A stretch of DNA of 64,000 nucleotides, taken from positions 1,860,001 through 1,924,000 of the forward strand of contig NZ_AP027058.1 of NCBI RefSeq assembly GCF_027925025.1, written 5' to 3'. Below are positions 57,301-64,000 of this stretch, piece by piece. Made by a program: the position numbers and the translations under genes. The notes under the pieces were generated by a model. That model was not told the DNA's origin, did not search any database, and saw only the letters and a program-made list of their open reading frames with translations. The stretch is from Limnohabitans sp. MORI2. GTDB taxonomy: Bacteria > Pseudomonadota > Gammaproteobacteria > Burkholderiales > Burkholderiaceae_C. How positions within the stretch are numbered: the first letter of the stretch is position 1; each line of letters opens with the position of its first letter.

Positions 57301-60300
57301 GGTCGGTGTGCTGGGCAGCGACAGTGTGACTTTGACGGAAGCTGGCACTTTTGCATCGGCCAATGTGGGCAACGGCATCGCGGTAACAGCCAACGACACC
57401 ATCAGTGGCAGCAGCGCCAGCAACTACACGCTCATTCAACCTACAGGTTTAAGTGCTGACATCACAGCCAAAGCACTCACGGTGAATAACACCACCGTCG
57501 CCAACAAAGCCTACAGCGGTACCAACACAGCCACGCTCAGCGGCGGCACATTGGTGGGTGTGATTGCGGGTGACACCGTGACCTTGAATGAAGCTGGCAC
57601 GTTTGCATCGATCAATGCCAGCAGCTCCCCCATTGCAGTAACTGCCGCCGACACATTGGGTGGCGGCAGCGCAGGCAACTACACCCTCACACAACCCACT
57701 GGCTTAAGTGCCTACATCAACAAAGCCAACGCCACCGTCACAGCCAGCAGCGGCACAGTCACGTACACAGGCTTGGCTCAATCGGTGAGTGGTTTTACGG
57801 CCACTGGTTTGGTCAATGGTGAGACTGCCGCAGTCCTGTCTGGCGTGAGTGCTGGTGCCACAGGCACGAATGCTGGCAGCTACGCCTCTGTCGCCACTGG
57901 TACCGACAACAACTACAACCTCACATTCGTCAACGGTGCGCTCACCATCAACAAGGCCAATGCCACCGTGACCGCCAGCAGTGGCTCCACCACCTACAAC
58001 GGCTTATCGCAATCAGTCAGTGGGTTCACCGTCACCGGCTTGGTGAACAACGAATCTCCAAGCGTACTCACAGGCGTCAGTGCCGGTGTCACAGCGACCA
58101 ATGCGGGCACATATGCCTCCACAGCAACAGGCACCGACACCAACTACAACCTCACGTTTGTGAATGGTGCATTCACCATCAACAAAGCCAATGCCACCGT
58201 GACCGCCAACAGTGGCACAGCCACCTACACAGGCTTGGCTCAGTCGGTGAGTGGCTTCACAGCCTCAGGCTTGGTCAATGGCGAATCTGCCTCTGTACTC
58301 ACGGGTATCACGGCCAGCGGCACGGGCACCAATGCAGGCACATACGCCTCAACCGCCAGCGGCACCGACACCAACTACAACCTCACCTTTGTTCCTGGCT
58401 CGTTCACCATCAACAAAGCACACCTCACCGTCACTGCAGACAACGCCAGCAAAACCTATGGTGCTGCCAATCCAACGCTGAGTGCCACTGTGAGTGGATT
58501 TGTGAATGGGGAAACTTTGGGTACATCAGGCGTCTCAGGTGCAGGAGCCGCCAGCACCACGGCCACCGCTTTGACTGGTGCAGGCACCGCCGTCATCACT
58601 CCCAGCTTGGGCACATTGACTGCCAGCAACTACGACTTCACCAACTTCGTCAACGGCACGTTGACGATCAACAAAGCCAACGCCACCGTGACAGCCAGCA
58701 GCGGCACCGCCACCTACACAGGCTTGGCCCAATCGGTGAGTGGCTTCACGGCCTCTGGCTTGGTCAACGGCGAAACTGCCACAGTGCTCACAGGTGTGAG
58801 CACCACCGGCGGCACCGGCACCAATGCAGGCAGCTACACACACACCGCCAGTGGCACGGCTGCCAACTACAACCTCACCTTTGTGGATGGTGCGCTCACC
58901 ATTGGCAAGGCGAGTGCCACGGTCACAGCCAACAGCGGCAGCACCACCTACAACGGGGCAGCACAATCGGTCAGCGGCTTTACCGCCACAGGCTTGGTGA
59001 ACGGCGAAACCACAGCCGTGCTGAGCAGCGTGACGGCCGGTGCCACAGGCACCAACGCAGGCACCTACACCGCCACAGCCAGTGGCACCGACAGCAACTA
59101 CAACCTCACGTTTGTAAACGGCACCTACACAATCAACAAAGCTCCGTTGAGCGTGAGCCTGACTGGCCAAACCAAGGTGTACGACGGCACAACCAATGCC
59201 ACACTGGCCAATGGCAGCCTAACGCTCACCGGCTTTATGAGTGGTGAAGGCGCTACCGTGTCGCAAACACAGGCCAGCTACAACAGCCCCAATGTGTTGA
59301 ATGCCACGTCTGTCACGGCCAGCTTGGCCGCTGGCGACTACACCGCCAGCAGCGGAACATTGCTGAGCAACTATGTGTTGCCCACCAGCGCCACGGGTAC
59401 AGGCAGCATCACCCCCGCGCGCTTGAGTGCATCGGGCACGAAGACGTATGACGGCTTGGTGGCATTTAATGCCGCAGGGCTAACCGTGTCAGGCGTGAAT
59501 GGCGAAACTTTTGCAGCCACGGGCTCTGGCACGATGGGCAGCAAGAACGTGCAAACCAACCAAGCTTTGTCTAGCGTGGCGGGCTTGAGCCTGAGTGGCA
59601 ACAGCGGCGCGCTGACCAGCAACTATGCGGCTTTGGCTACGAGTGACACGCAGGTGTCGGTCACCCCCTTGGCAGTGAACCTGAATGCGCCATCGGCCAA
59701 CAAGACCTATGACAGCACCACGTTGTACCAAGTGAGTGCAGCTGATTTGACAGCCCTGTCGAGCCAGTTGGTGGGCGGCGATCGCGTGACAGCGGCCCAG
59801 GTGACGTATGCCGACAAAAACGCAGGCAGCAACAAACGCGTGATGCTCAACAGCGTGACCATCAACGATGACAACGGTGGCAACAACTACACCGTGGGCA
59901 AGTTGGATGTGAACACGGGCGTGATCAACAAAGCACCGCTGACCGTGACGGCAGTCAGTGATGCACGCTTTGTGACGCAAGCCGATGCCGCTGGCTACGC
60001 AGGCGTGGTGTACAACGGTTTGGTAGGCGGCGAAACCGCATCGGTGCTCACAACCGGCACCATTGCACGCAACAATGCCAACACCAACACGGGTGCAGGC
60101 CAATACACAGGCACGTTGCAAGCGTCAGGTTGGCAGTCGGGCAACTACAACATTAGCTACGTTGCGGGCGACTACACGATTGTGGGGGCACACACCCTGC
60201 TGGTGCGTGTGCCCACGGTCAGCACCACGTATGGCACGGCGGCGACTTACACACCCGTCGCGCAGTACTTGGATGGCAGCAACAACACCATCGTCACCCT

Positions 60301-62674
60301 CACCCCCACCGTGACTGGCAACGCATTGACGGTGAACGACAACGCTGGTGGCTCGGCAAGTTTTGCCATCACTGCCGCCAACGCCACGCTGAGCAGCTCG
60401 GGCAATGTGCAAGCGGGTGGTTACAACTTGCAAGCCAGCAATGTGGTGAAGGTCGGCAATAACTTCCAAAACTTGGTGATGACGGGTGGCCTGACGGTGA
60501 ACCCCAAAGTGCTCAACAGCAATTTGGGCGTGCAACCCATCACCAAGGTGTATGACGGCAGTGCCAGCATCAGCAATTTGGGTTTGAATTTCGACCAACC
60601 CTTGGCAGGTGTCACCACGGGCGACACGGTGAGCTTGACTGGCTCTGGCAGCTTTGATGACCGCCATGTGGCGACCAACAAAACCGTCAATCTGAGTTTG
60701 GGCTTGCTCGGCACCGACTCGGCCAACTACGCTTTGGCCACGCCAAGTTTCACGACCAACACAGGATCAATCACGCAGTTGGCCTCGGTCACCTACACGG
60801 GGGCAAGCAACGGCAACTGGTCAGACTTCAGCAACTGGGCAGGGGGCGCCATGCCTGACCGCAACAACGTGGCGCAAGTCATCGTCCCCACGGGTAAGAC
60901 GGTGGTCTACAACAGCGACCAAGTGGGCACGATTGGCAGCACATTGACGGTGGATGGTGCAGTTCGCTTCACATCCAGCAATGCGTTCACGCTGGCCAAC
61001 ACGGTGTCAGGCGCAGGTGACTTGCAACAACGCGGCAACGGCATGCTGACGGTGAGCGGCACCAACACCAACTTCACTGGCAACTTAGACATTGGCAGCT
61101 ACCAAGCCACGCTCAACAACGCGCAAGCATTGGGCACAGGGCATGTGGTGGCCAGTGGTGGGCAGTTGTCGGTAGCGTCGGGCGTGACGCTGTCAGCCTT
61201 GCATGTGGATGGTGCGGTGACGGTAGACACTGCTATCAAGACCACCGGCGATCAGGTGTACAACGGGGCATTGACCTTCCTCAGCTCGGGCACGGCGCAA
61301 GCGCCTAACTTTGAGTCAGATGCAGGCAATGTCGACTTCTTAGGCACGGTGAGTGCCGGCAGTGGCTCTAAAACAGCACAGCGCTCATTGGCAGTTGCAG
61401 CCCCTCAAGGCAGTGTGTTGTTCAACGACCAAGTGGGCCGTATGGTCAAGAACCTTGACTTCAACATCTACCTCACCTCCGGGCTGCTAGACACCAGCCC
61501 TTACGCGTTGACGGTGACTGCACCGACCATCAAACTGTTGGGCGATGTGACCACCTTTGATTCACAAACCTACGATGGCGCAGTGCGCGTGGGCAACAAC
61601 ACGTTGAACAGCAATACACGTTTGTTGGTGTCGGTGGACCCGAGCATCACCTTCAAAGGCACCGTGGACGATATCGCCCCTGCAGGCAAGGTGAACGGTT
61701 TGGATGTGCGTGCCATCAGCCTGGCCGCCATCACCGGCAGCACGCCCGTGCCCACCATTACCTTTGAGGACAACGTGGGCACCACCTCGCCTTTGGCGAG
61801 CTTGCGGTTAGCGGCAGGTACGCAAAGCACTGTCTCAGGCGCGATGGTGACAGACATCAAGACCGATGACGCCTCACGCCGCGATACCAACTACAAGGGT
61901 GACATCGTGCTCAAGGGCAACCTGACTGTGGATGTTGCACCTGAGATGATTGCCGAGCAGTTGCTAGCACCTACTGGCTCGCCCACCTTGACTTGGAGTA
62001 GCGGCACACCTGATTTCAGATTGCGTTTGGCGGGTGTTGGCAACGACATCGTGCTGCCAACCAATTTCCATCAAAACGCACCTAACCAAGGCGGCAGTTC
62101 AAACAGTAGCGGCAATAGCAACGCTGGCGTGGTCAACACGACCACAGGCCTTGATGCCATTGAAGCAGGCTCTCAGTGGTCCATGGCACACCGCACGCGT
62201 GTTGCGCAATTGGCGGTCAACGATGCACCGATGAAGGTGTTGCGCGAACCATCGGGCCAGATGGTGGCCGATGTGCAAGTGGGCAATGAAGCCACCACGC
62301 TGCCCAACGTCTCAAGCGGCAATGTGTCACGCGTGCAGGCACAAACGGTGAACGTGAGCAGCTCCGGTGCGTTTGTGCAGGTGCGTGAGTTTGCACCGCA
62401 AGCCTTGGAAGCTCAGAAACCTTTCGTGTTTGAGTTGCCAGCGGACACGTTTGTGCACAGCCGCGAGGGCGAGTACCTGAAGCTTTCTGCCACCCTGAGC
62501 AATGGTGCGAATTTGCCACGCTGGGTGAAGTTCTCGTTCAGAGATCGCAGCTTCAGCGGTGAAGCCCCCAAGCATGTGAAGTCGCTCGATGTGAAAGTGA
62601 CGGCCACAGATCGCCAAGGCAAGCGCGCTTCAACGCGTATCCGCTTGGTATTCACGCATGGTTCAGGTTCATAA
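51389..62674 (+). CDS. Giant two-partner secretion adhesin (TpsA; filamentous hemagglutinin-like), 3761 residues
   Basis: Exported by the upstream TpsB. Residues 1-54 are an extended signal (ESPR start MNRIYRTLWSAATQSWQAV, cleavage near GGAGAQ). Residues about 58-310 are the TPS (hemagglutination activity) domain, with SNPSQIFGRI and ITNANGIYFSP; the usual NPNG is NANG here. About 550-1400 holds some nine autotransporter-associated beta-strand repeats (LTKxGxGTLTLTGxNxYxG, xxGTLxxG). YDG-type modules (TKTYDGT) fill 1574-2110 and 2583-3134, enclosing MBG repeats at 2111-2582. A GNWSDFSNW segment and further beta-strands follow, and residues about 3670-3755 form a C-terminal Ig/cadherin-like domain. 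There is no Cys in the whole protein. Likely roles are surface attachment, aggregation or biofilm. Confidence 0.92.
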   Translation: MNRIYRTLWSAATQSWQAVPETAKTAGKKSKSSAGGVVASVALGLSLQGGAGAQSPPAPPPAINQLPTGGNVARGTATISQTATAQAAAMVVNQSSQRAVVNWNTFNVGSNASVNFVQPNAQAVTLNRVNDSNPSQIFGRITANGQVFITNANGIYFSPTSSVDVGAITATTHSITDDNFMSGKYVFERNGATGKVINEGNITAALGGYVALLAPEVQNAGVVVARAGTVAMAAGELITLNIDGAGSLAGITTTPSTIDALIENKLVVLAPDGQIILSAVALDKLQAGVVKNSGSLEANSLVNKGGKIVLEGDEIVMDRNSKIEAKGRTGGGVVLVGGDWQGSGDVRQATKVTMEAGATIDASATDNGDGGKVVLWSDIHNADSVTRVNGSIKAEAGPNGGDGGQIETSGHVLNVDGIQISTQSQNSATGMWLLDPWDITIDSSNATGTTWANPYTSAATSTILVSSITGALGSGTGGSNVTITTGGTAPDGNGSGNITVNADLSWSSIRTLTLTALGGVSGTGNISMAGAAGTGVIFSQTGSSTYSGIISGTNAKLTKLGAGTLTLTGNNSYGGGTTLSAGTLNLGSANAIGTSGTMQFAGGTLQFSSNNNTTDYSARFGLVAGYNYLIDTNGYDIKLAANLGAATLTKSGGGTLTLTGTDTGITGVTINGGILQIGDGNTTGAIANNAAVTTTANTTLIFNRSDDITYSSLAVGGAGGLTKIGNGTLSMSMSFANNKYSGPTLVKSGTLFYNSMGGVLNVYSPHTVESGATLKYISGVYIGSLSGAGTVYGTGTTGPVTLYMGNDNTSTTFSGIFKGDAAAGPNIVKNGTGTFTYTGSLSGYFSGLSTGVSGGTVQIGNGSAGLGDIGTTSLSINYNSTVIINRSDDFSIAGLTAGMSGSGAFILNSANTVTLSKSGSFAGSVVLNAGTLHLSPSILASSGTLMQGSGQATLKFTFNGGTLKYSANDTYDYSQNFITTAGQNYRIDTSGQSVTFATALTSVGGVLTKIGSGTLNLTAANTYDGGTTIGAGGTLQVASGMGTVGALGSGSVVDNGTLSINTTTAYTLNNVISGAGYLTQTGTSTTTVTSDNSSFTGGININAGTLTVGSTNALGIGGTISFGGGALKYGTGYTTDFSNRFSNAINQLYKIDTNSQNITLASSFGNTGSSFTKQGAGTLTLTGTNTYTGNTNINAGTLKAGSASAFGSGAVIETSGAVLDLNGQTITGNTGLTLYGTGISSGGALINSSATGASFAGLLTLGTASSIVAGTGSIALTHTGTITGGFGLTLDGAAGGSINSIIGTGAGTLTKNGAGTWTLNGANTFTGSTTIGTGTLTIGGAGSLGGGTYAGAITNTGTFNYASSATQTLSGAISGVAGVLTDSGTGTLTLTGTNSYTGTTTINSGSTLQVGSLSGTSGTLGSGAVTDNGNLIISRSGALTLNSIASAGITGTGNITVQSASTVNVNAAITLSGATSTIYVEAGANSAAGVSLLSDVTLTNTITTSATGTVAIFAGSPTFVPANGSTANLSLKMAGATGAIQYKTYNANLASLSTVVAGTRNFYYRASPTGVTATGIRATKTYDGTNNALGYIDTSAASVSGLSSDESGIGAVTGFAFTTANFNDANAGTKTLTLGGASINTATWTIKGLSMSTTGGSATINKANLVLTGSKTYDGTSSVSGAQLIATGVHSESFAITGTGASGNLGTADVQTNALMTSVTGLTLGASNGINAGASTNYNVLGTTGSSFTVQPATAILTATKTYDGNTSLTGSQLTITGVTVGSVTQTLGYSGTASLMDANVATANNYISGTGLVLTNGTGTASNYVLPAYSYSANNNRATVNAKSIQVTLASPSSTYTYDAVTSYATLASGLTAYTTNIPMVGSDSIASLNYAVTSNGVAVSTGVAQAGNFSVTPSLNSLSAGAAASNYSFTFNPLIVAVAKATLTVGGTPIAANKTYDRTTAATVSGGSLVGVLGSDSVTLTEAGTFASANVGNGIAVTANDTISGSSASNYTLIQPTGLSADITAKALTVNNTTVANKAYSGTNTATLSGGTLVGVIAGDTVTLNEAGTFASINASSSPIAVTAADTLGGGSAGNYTLTQPTGLSAYINKANATVTASSGTVTYTGLAQSVSGFTATGLVNGETAAVLSGVSAGATGTNAGSYASVATGTDNNYNLTFVNGALTINKANATVTASSGSTTYNGLSQSVSGFTVTGLVNNESPSVLTGVSAGVTATNAGTYASTATGTDTNYNLTFVNGAFTINKANATVTANSGTATYTGLAQSVSGFTASGLVNGESASVLTGITASGTGTNAGTYASTASGTDTNYNLTFVPGSFTINKAHLTVTADNASKTYGAANPTLSATVSGFVNGETLGTSGVSGAGAASTTATALTGAGTAVITPSLGTLTASNYDFTNFVNGTLTINKANATVTASSGTATYTGLAQSVSGFTASGLVNGETATVLTGVSTTGGTGTNAGSYTHTASGTAANYNLTFVDGALTIGKASATVTANSGSTTYNGAAQSVSGFTATGLVNGETTAVLSSVTAGATGTNAGTYTATASGTDSNYNLTFVNGTYTINKAPLSVSLTGQTKVYDGTTNATLANGSLTLTGFMSGEGATVSQTQASYNSPNVLNATSVTASLAAGDYTASSGTLLSNYVLPTSATGTGSITPARLSASGTKTYDGLVAFNAAGLTVSGVNGETFAATGSGTMGSKNVQTNQALSSVAGLSLSGNSGALTSNYAALATSDTQVSVTPLAVNLNAPSANKTYDSTTLYQVSAADLTALSSQLVGGDRVTAAQVTYADKNAGSNKRVMLNSVTINDDNGGNNYTVGKLDVNTGVINKAPLTVTAVSDARFVTQADAAGYAGVVYNGLVGGETASVLTTGTIARNNANTNTGAGQYTGTLQASGWQSGNYNISYVAGDYTIVGAHTLLVRVPTVSTTYGTAATYTPVAQYLDGSNNTIVTLTPTVTGNALTVNDNAGGSASFAITAANATLSSSGNVQAGGYNLQASNVVKVGNNFQNLVMTGGLTVNPKVLNSNLGVQPITKVYDGSASISNLGLNFDQPLAGVTTGDTVSLTGSGSFDDRHVATNKTVNLSLGLLGTDSANYALATPSFTTNTGSITQLASVTYTGASNGNWSDFSNWAGGAMPDRNNVAQVIVPTGKTVVYNSDQVGTIGSTLTVDGAVRFTSSNAFTLANTVSGAGDLQQRGNGMLTVSGTNTNFTGNLDIGSYQATLNNAQALGTGHVVASGGQLSVASGVTLSALHVDGAVTVDTAIKTTGDQVYNGALTFLSSGTAQAPNFESDAGNVDFLGTVSAGSGSKTAQRSLAVAAPQGSVLFNDQVGRMVKNLDFNIYLTSGLLDTSPYALTVTAPTIKLLGDVTTFDSQTYDGAVRVGNNTLNSNTRLLVSVDPSITFKGTVDDIAPAGKVNGLDVRAISLAAITGSTPVPTITFEDNVGTTSPLASLRLAAGTQSTVSGAMVTDIKTDDASRRDTNYKGDIVLKGNLTVDVAPEMIAEQLLAPTGSPTLTWSSGTPDFRLRLAGVGNDIVLPTNFHQNAPNQGGSSNSSGNSNAGVVNTTTGLDAIEAGSQWSMAHRTRVAQLAVNDAPMKVLREPSGQMVADVQVGNEATTLPNVSSGNVSRVQAQTVNVSSSGAFVQVREFAPQALEAQKPFVFELPADTFVHSREGEYLKLSATLSNGANLPRWVKFSFRDRSFSGEAPKHVKSLDVKVTATDRQGKRASTRIRLVFTHGSGS
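57719..59134 (+). repeat. Tandem MBG-type repeats within the adhesin gene
   Basis: Five near-identical units, each opening with (N/G)KAxATVTAxSGxxTY and ending NYNLTFVxGxxTI. Unit starts are 57719, 57950, 58181, 58670 and 58904, with lengths 231, 231, 231, 234 and 231 nt (77-78 residues). A divergent 258-nt unit (58412-58669, HLTVTADNASKTYGAANPT) interrupts the series after the third copy. The lengths keep the frame, so recombination between units would change adhesin length without a frameshift. Confidence 0.93.
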
Positions 62675-63260
62675 AAAGTTTGACCAACTCACGTTGGCCC
62701 TCATAGCGGGGGTCGCGGTTGTGCATCTTTTGGCTTTGCATCCCGTGTCGTGGGGCTCTGACGAAGACACCCGCGAAGATGAGGTTGAAGTGGTGATTGA
62801 GGTGGCAGCCAATCGGCCCATGGCGACCACGCGCACGCCCGAGACAGCCGCACTCACACCACCGCCGCGTGCCTTGCCCAAACCAAGTACACGAGAGGCC
62901 GCCGACGAGGTGGCCCCACAACCCACGATGAGCCGTGCCGCCGCACCCGCCACACAAGGGGCAGAGGTACCCAGCACGAATGTGACCTACGAAGTAGGCA
63001 GCACCAAGAACCCTCGCCCACCCTACCCGCCTGCGGCTTTCATGGCCCGCATTGAAGGGCGTGTGATTGTGAAAGTGCATGTCATGGCCGATGGCAAGCC
63101 GGCAGAGGTTCAGTTGCTGCAAACCAGTGGTTCAGCACAGTTAGACAAATCAGCCCTCGACACCCTTGCCAAGTGGGAGCTACAGCCCGCACGCAAAAAC
63201 GGTGAAGCCATTGACCAATGGATTGAGATTCCCATTCACTTTCGCGTTCTCCAAAAGTAA
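62658..63260 (+). CDS. TonB-like energy transducer
   Basis: 200 residues. One N-terminal TM helix (about 10-28, QLTLALIAGVAVVHLLAL), an acidic stretch (SDEDTREDEVEVVIEV), a Pro/Ala/Thr-rich periplasmic linker and a C-terminal TonB domain from about 105 (RPPYPPAAFMARIEGRVIVKV to KWELQPARKNGEAIDQW). Its start lies 17 nt inside the adhesin gene, so translation is probably coupled to the adhesin. It should work with ExbB and ExbD coded next to transmit proton-motive force to an outer-membrane partner; the partner is not obvious. Confidence 0.92.
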   Translation: MVQVHKKFDQLTLALIAGVAVVHLLALHPVSWGSDEDTREDEVEVVIEVAANRPMATTRTPETAALTPPPRALPKPSTREAADEVAPQPTMSRAAAPATQGAEVPSTNVTYEVGSTKNPRPPYPPAAFMARIEGRVIVKVHVMADGKPAEVQLLQTSGSAQLDKSALDTLAKWELQPARKNGEAIDQWIEIPIHFRVLQK

Positions 63261-63266
63261 ACCACC

Positions 63267-63908
63267 ATGCATTCTTCTTGGGTCATTGACACCACTTTGT
63301 ATTTGCTCACGTTCATGTCGTTTTTGAGCTGGAGTATTTTTATCGCCAAGACCTTGGCCGCATGGCGAAGCCAACGTGCCACTGCGCAGTATTTGGCAAC
63401 GCAATGGCAATCACCTCGCTGGGAAACACTCAGCGATGCCACACACGCACAAGACAGTGACTTGGCCAAGTTGAGCCATGCCGGCATGTCGATATGCCAC
63501 GAATGCACCCACGGTCAATATGGCACCGAAGAGTTGTATACCTTGGTGTCTGCGGGTTTGGGGCAAGAGATCAAGCAACTCACACGCGAGCGTGAAAGCT
63601 GGTTGGGTGTGTTGGCCAGCGTGAGTTCGATTGCACCGTTTGTGGGTTTGTTTGGCACGGTGTGGGGCATCATGCACGCCTTGGTGGTGATTGGTGAAAC
63701 AGGACAAGCCACGATTGCGGTGGTGGCTGGCCCGATTGGCGAGGCCTTGATTGCCACCGCCATTGGTATTGCCACTGCAGTGCCTGCTTTGATTTTTTAC
63801 AACGTGTTGATGCGCAACACGCGTTTGCATGTGACGCAGCTGGAAGCTTTCGCTGAGCGCTTTTTGCGCCTCGCTTTGAAGCACCGAGGAAAGTGGAGCG
63901 GCGCATGA
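63267..63908 (+). CDS. exbB: ExbB/TolQ/MotA-family proton channel
   Basis: 213 residues, three TM helices (about 10-30, 115-140, 158-183). The family block LASVSSIAPFVGLFGTVWGI and GPIGEALIATAIGIATAVPA are clear. The length is close to short ExbB proteins. It lies 6 nt after the TonB-like gene and shares an ATGA overlap with exbD. Confidence 0.94.
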   Translation: MHSSWVIDTTLYLLTFMSFLSWSIFIAKTLAAWRSQRATAQYLATQWQSPRWETLSDATHAQDSDLAKLSHAGMSICHECTHGQYGTEELYTLVSAGLGQEIKQLTRERESWLGVLASVSSIAPFVGLFGTVWGIMHALVVIGETGQATIAVVAGPIGEALIATAIGIATAVPALIFYNVLMRNTRLHVTQLEAFAERFLRLALKHRGKWSGA

Positions 63909-64000
63909 TTGGCGCACAAGAAGACAACGCAAGCGGCATGTTGGCCGACATCAACATCACACCGCTGGTGGATGTGATGATGGTGTTGCTGGTGATTTTC
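63905..64000 (+). CDS. exbD: ExbD/TolR family protein, 3' end outside window
   Basis: Only the first 32 residues are in the window. MLADINITPLVDVMMVLLVIF is the ExbD N-terminus; the Asp in PLVDVMMVLL is the proton-relay residue of the TM helix. It overlaps exbB by 4 nt. Genes further downstream cannot be seen. Confidence 0.92.
   Translation, partial: MIGAQEDNASGMLADINITPLVDVMMVLLVIF

Noticed and set aside
57719..59134. Regular repeats considered as a possible CRISPR array or intergenic repeat family
   Set aside because: Units are 231-258 nt, lie inside a continuous reading frame and encode a recognisable MBG-type protein repeat.

Overview
The window is a contiguous piece of a betaproteobacterial chromosome. 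It most likely comes from the order Burkholderiales, family Comamonadaceae (Limnohabitans/Rhodoferax-like). This is inferred from the Bug-type solute receptor, the folC-SPOR-cvpA-purF-metZ gene order, the pcm-rhodanese-tolC-waaA neighbourhood, the HiPIP and the overall protein style; no rRNA is present to confirm it. Coding density is high, many neighbouring genes overlap by 4 nt, and I saw no IS element, integrase, CRISPR array or clear pseudogene. No gene-free stretch exceeds 300 bases.

Layout: 1-5.1 kb is a catabolic cluster (FAD aromatic monooxygenase cut by the window edge, Bug receptor, LigW-like amidohydrolase/decarboxylase, D-2-hydroxyacid dehydrogenase, crotonase-family protein with both hydratase glutamates replaced). 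5.2-10.3 kb holds a HiPIP, pdxH, a ZnuD-like TonB-dependent receptor with a small exported companion protein and msrA, and a YdcF-like protein. 10.4-17.9 kb is a TetR-controlled RND efflux operon with pcm and a rhodanese inserted before the tolC gene. 17.9-21.6 kb is an envelope-sugar operon (phosphomannomutase/phosphoglucomutase, waaC, waaA). 21.7-24.7 kb has ogt, a DMT exporter and three small poorly known genes, one of which carries a bacterial VHL-type beta domain. 24.8-31.9 kb, read leftwards, is folC-SPOR-cvpA-purF-metZ-gltX followed by tRNA-Ala(GGC), tRNA-Glu(TTC) and tRNA-Asp(GTC). 32-46.9 kb is mostly housekeeping (yffB-like, glycine-zipper protein, ppnP, argG, yjdM, murB, yajQ, plsY, aldo-keto reductase, acyl-CoA synthetase, hydrolase, prfB with its programmed frameshift, pepN, fbp).

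The most interesting region is 46.9-64.0 kb. A 7TMR-DISM-type sensor kinase and an OmpR-type regulator are followed by a two-partner secretion pair: a transporter and a 3761-residue, cysteine-free adhesin built of beta-strand repeats, YDG and MBG repeats. The adhesin is followed, with a 17-nt overlap, by a TonB-like protein, ExbB and ExbD (cut by the window end). All seven genes point the same way. A 25-nt element, identical at 22 positions, lies upstream of both the sensor gene and the secretion operon. This suggests one regulator controls itself and the adhesin unit. A giant two-partner adhesin with its own two-component system and its own TonB-ExbB-ExbD motor is the best candidate here for an undescribed system.
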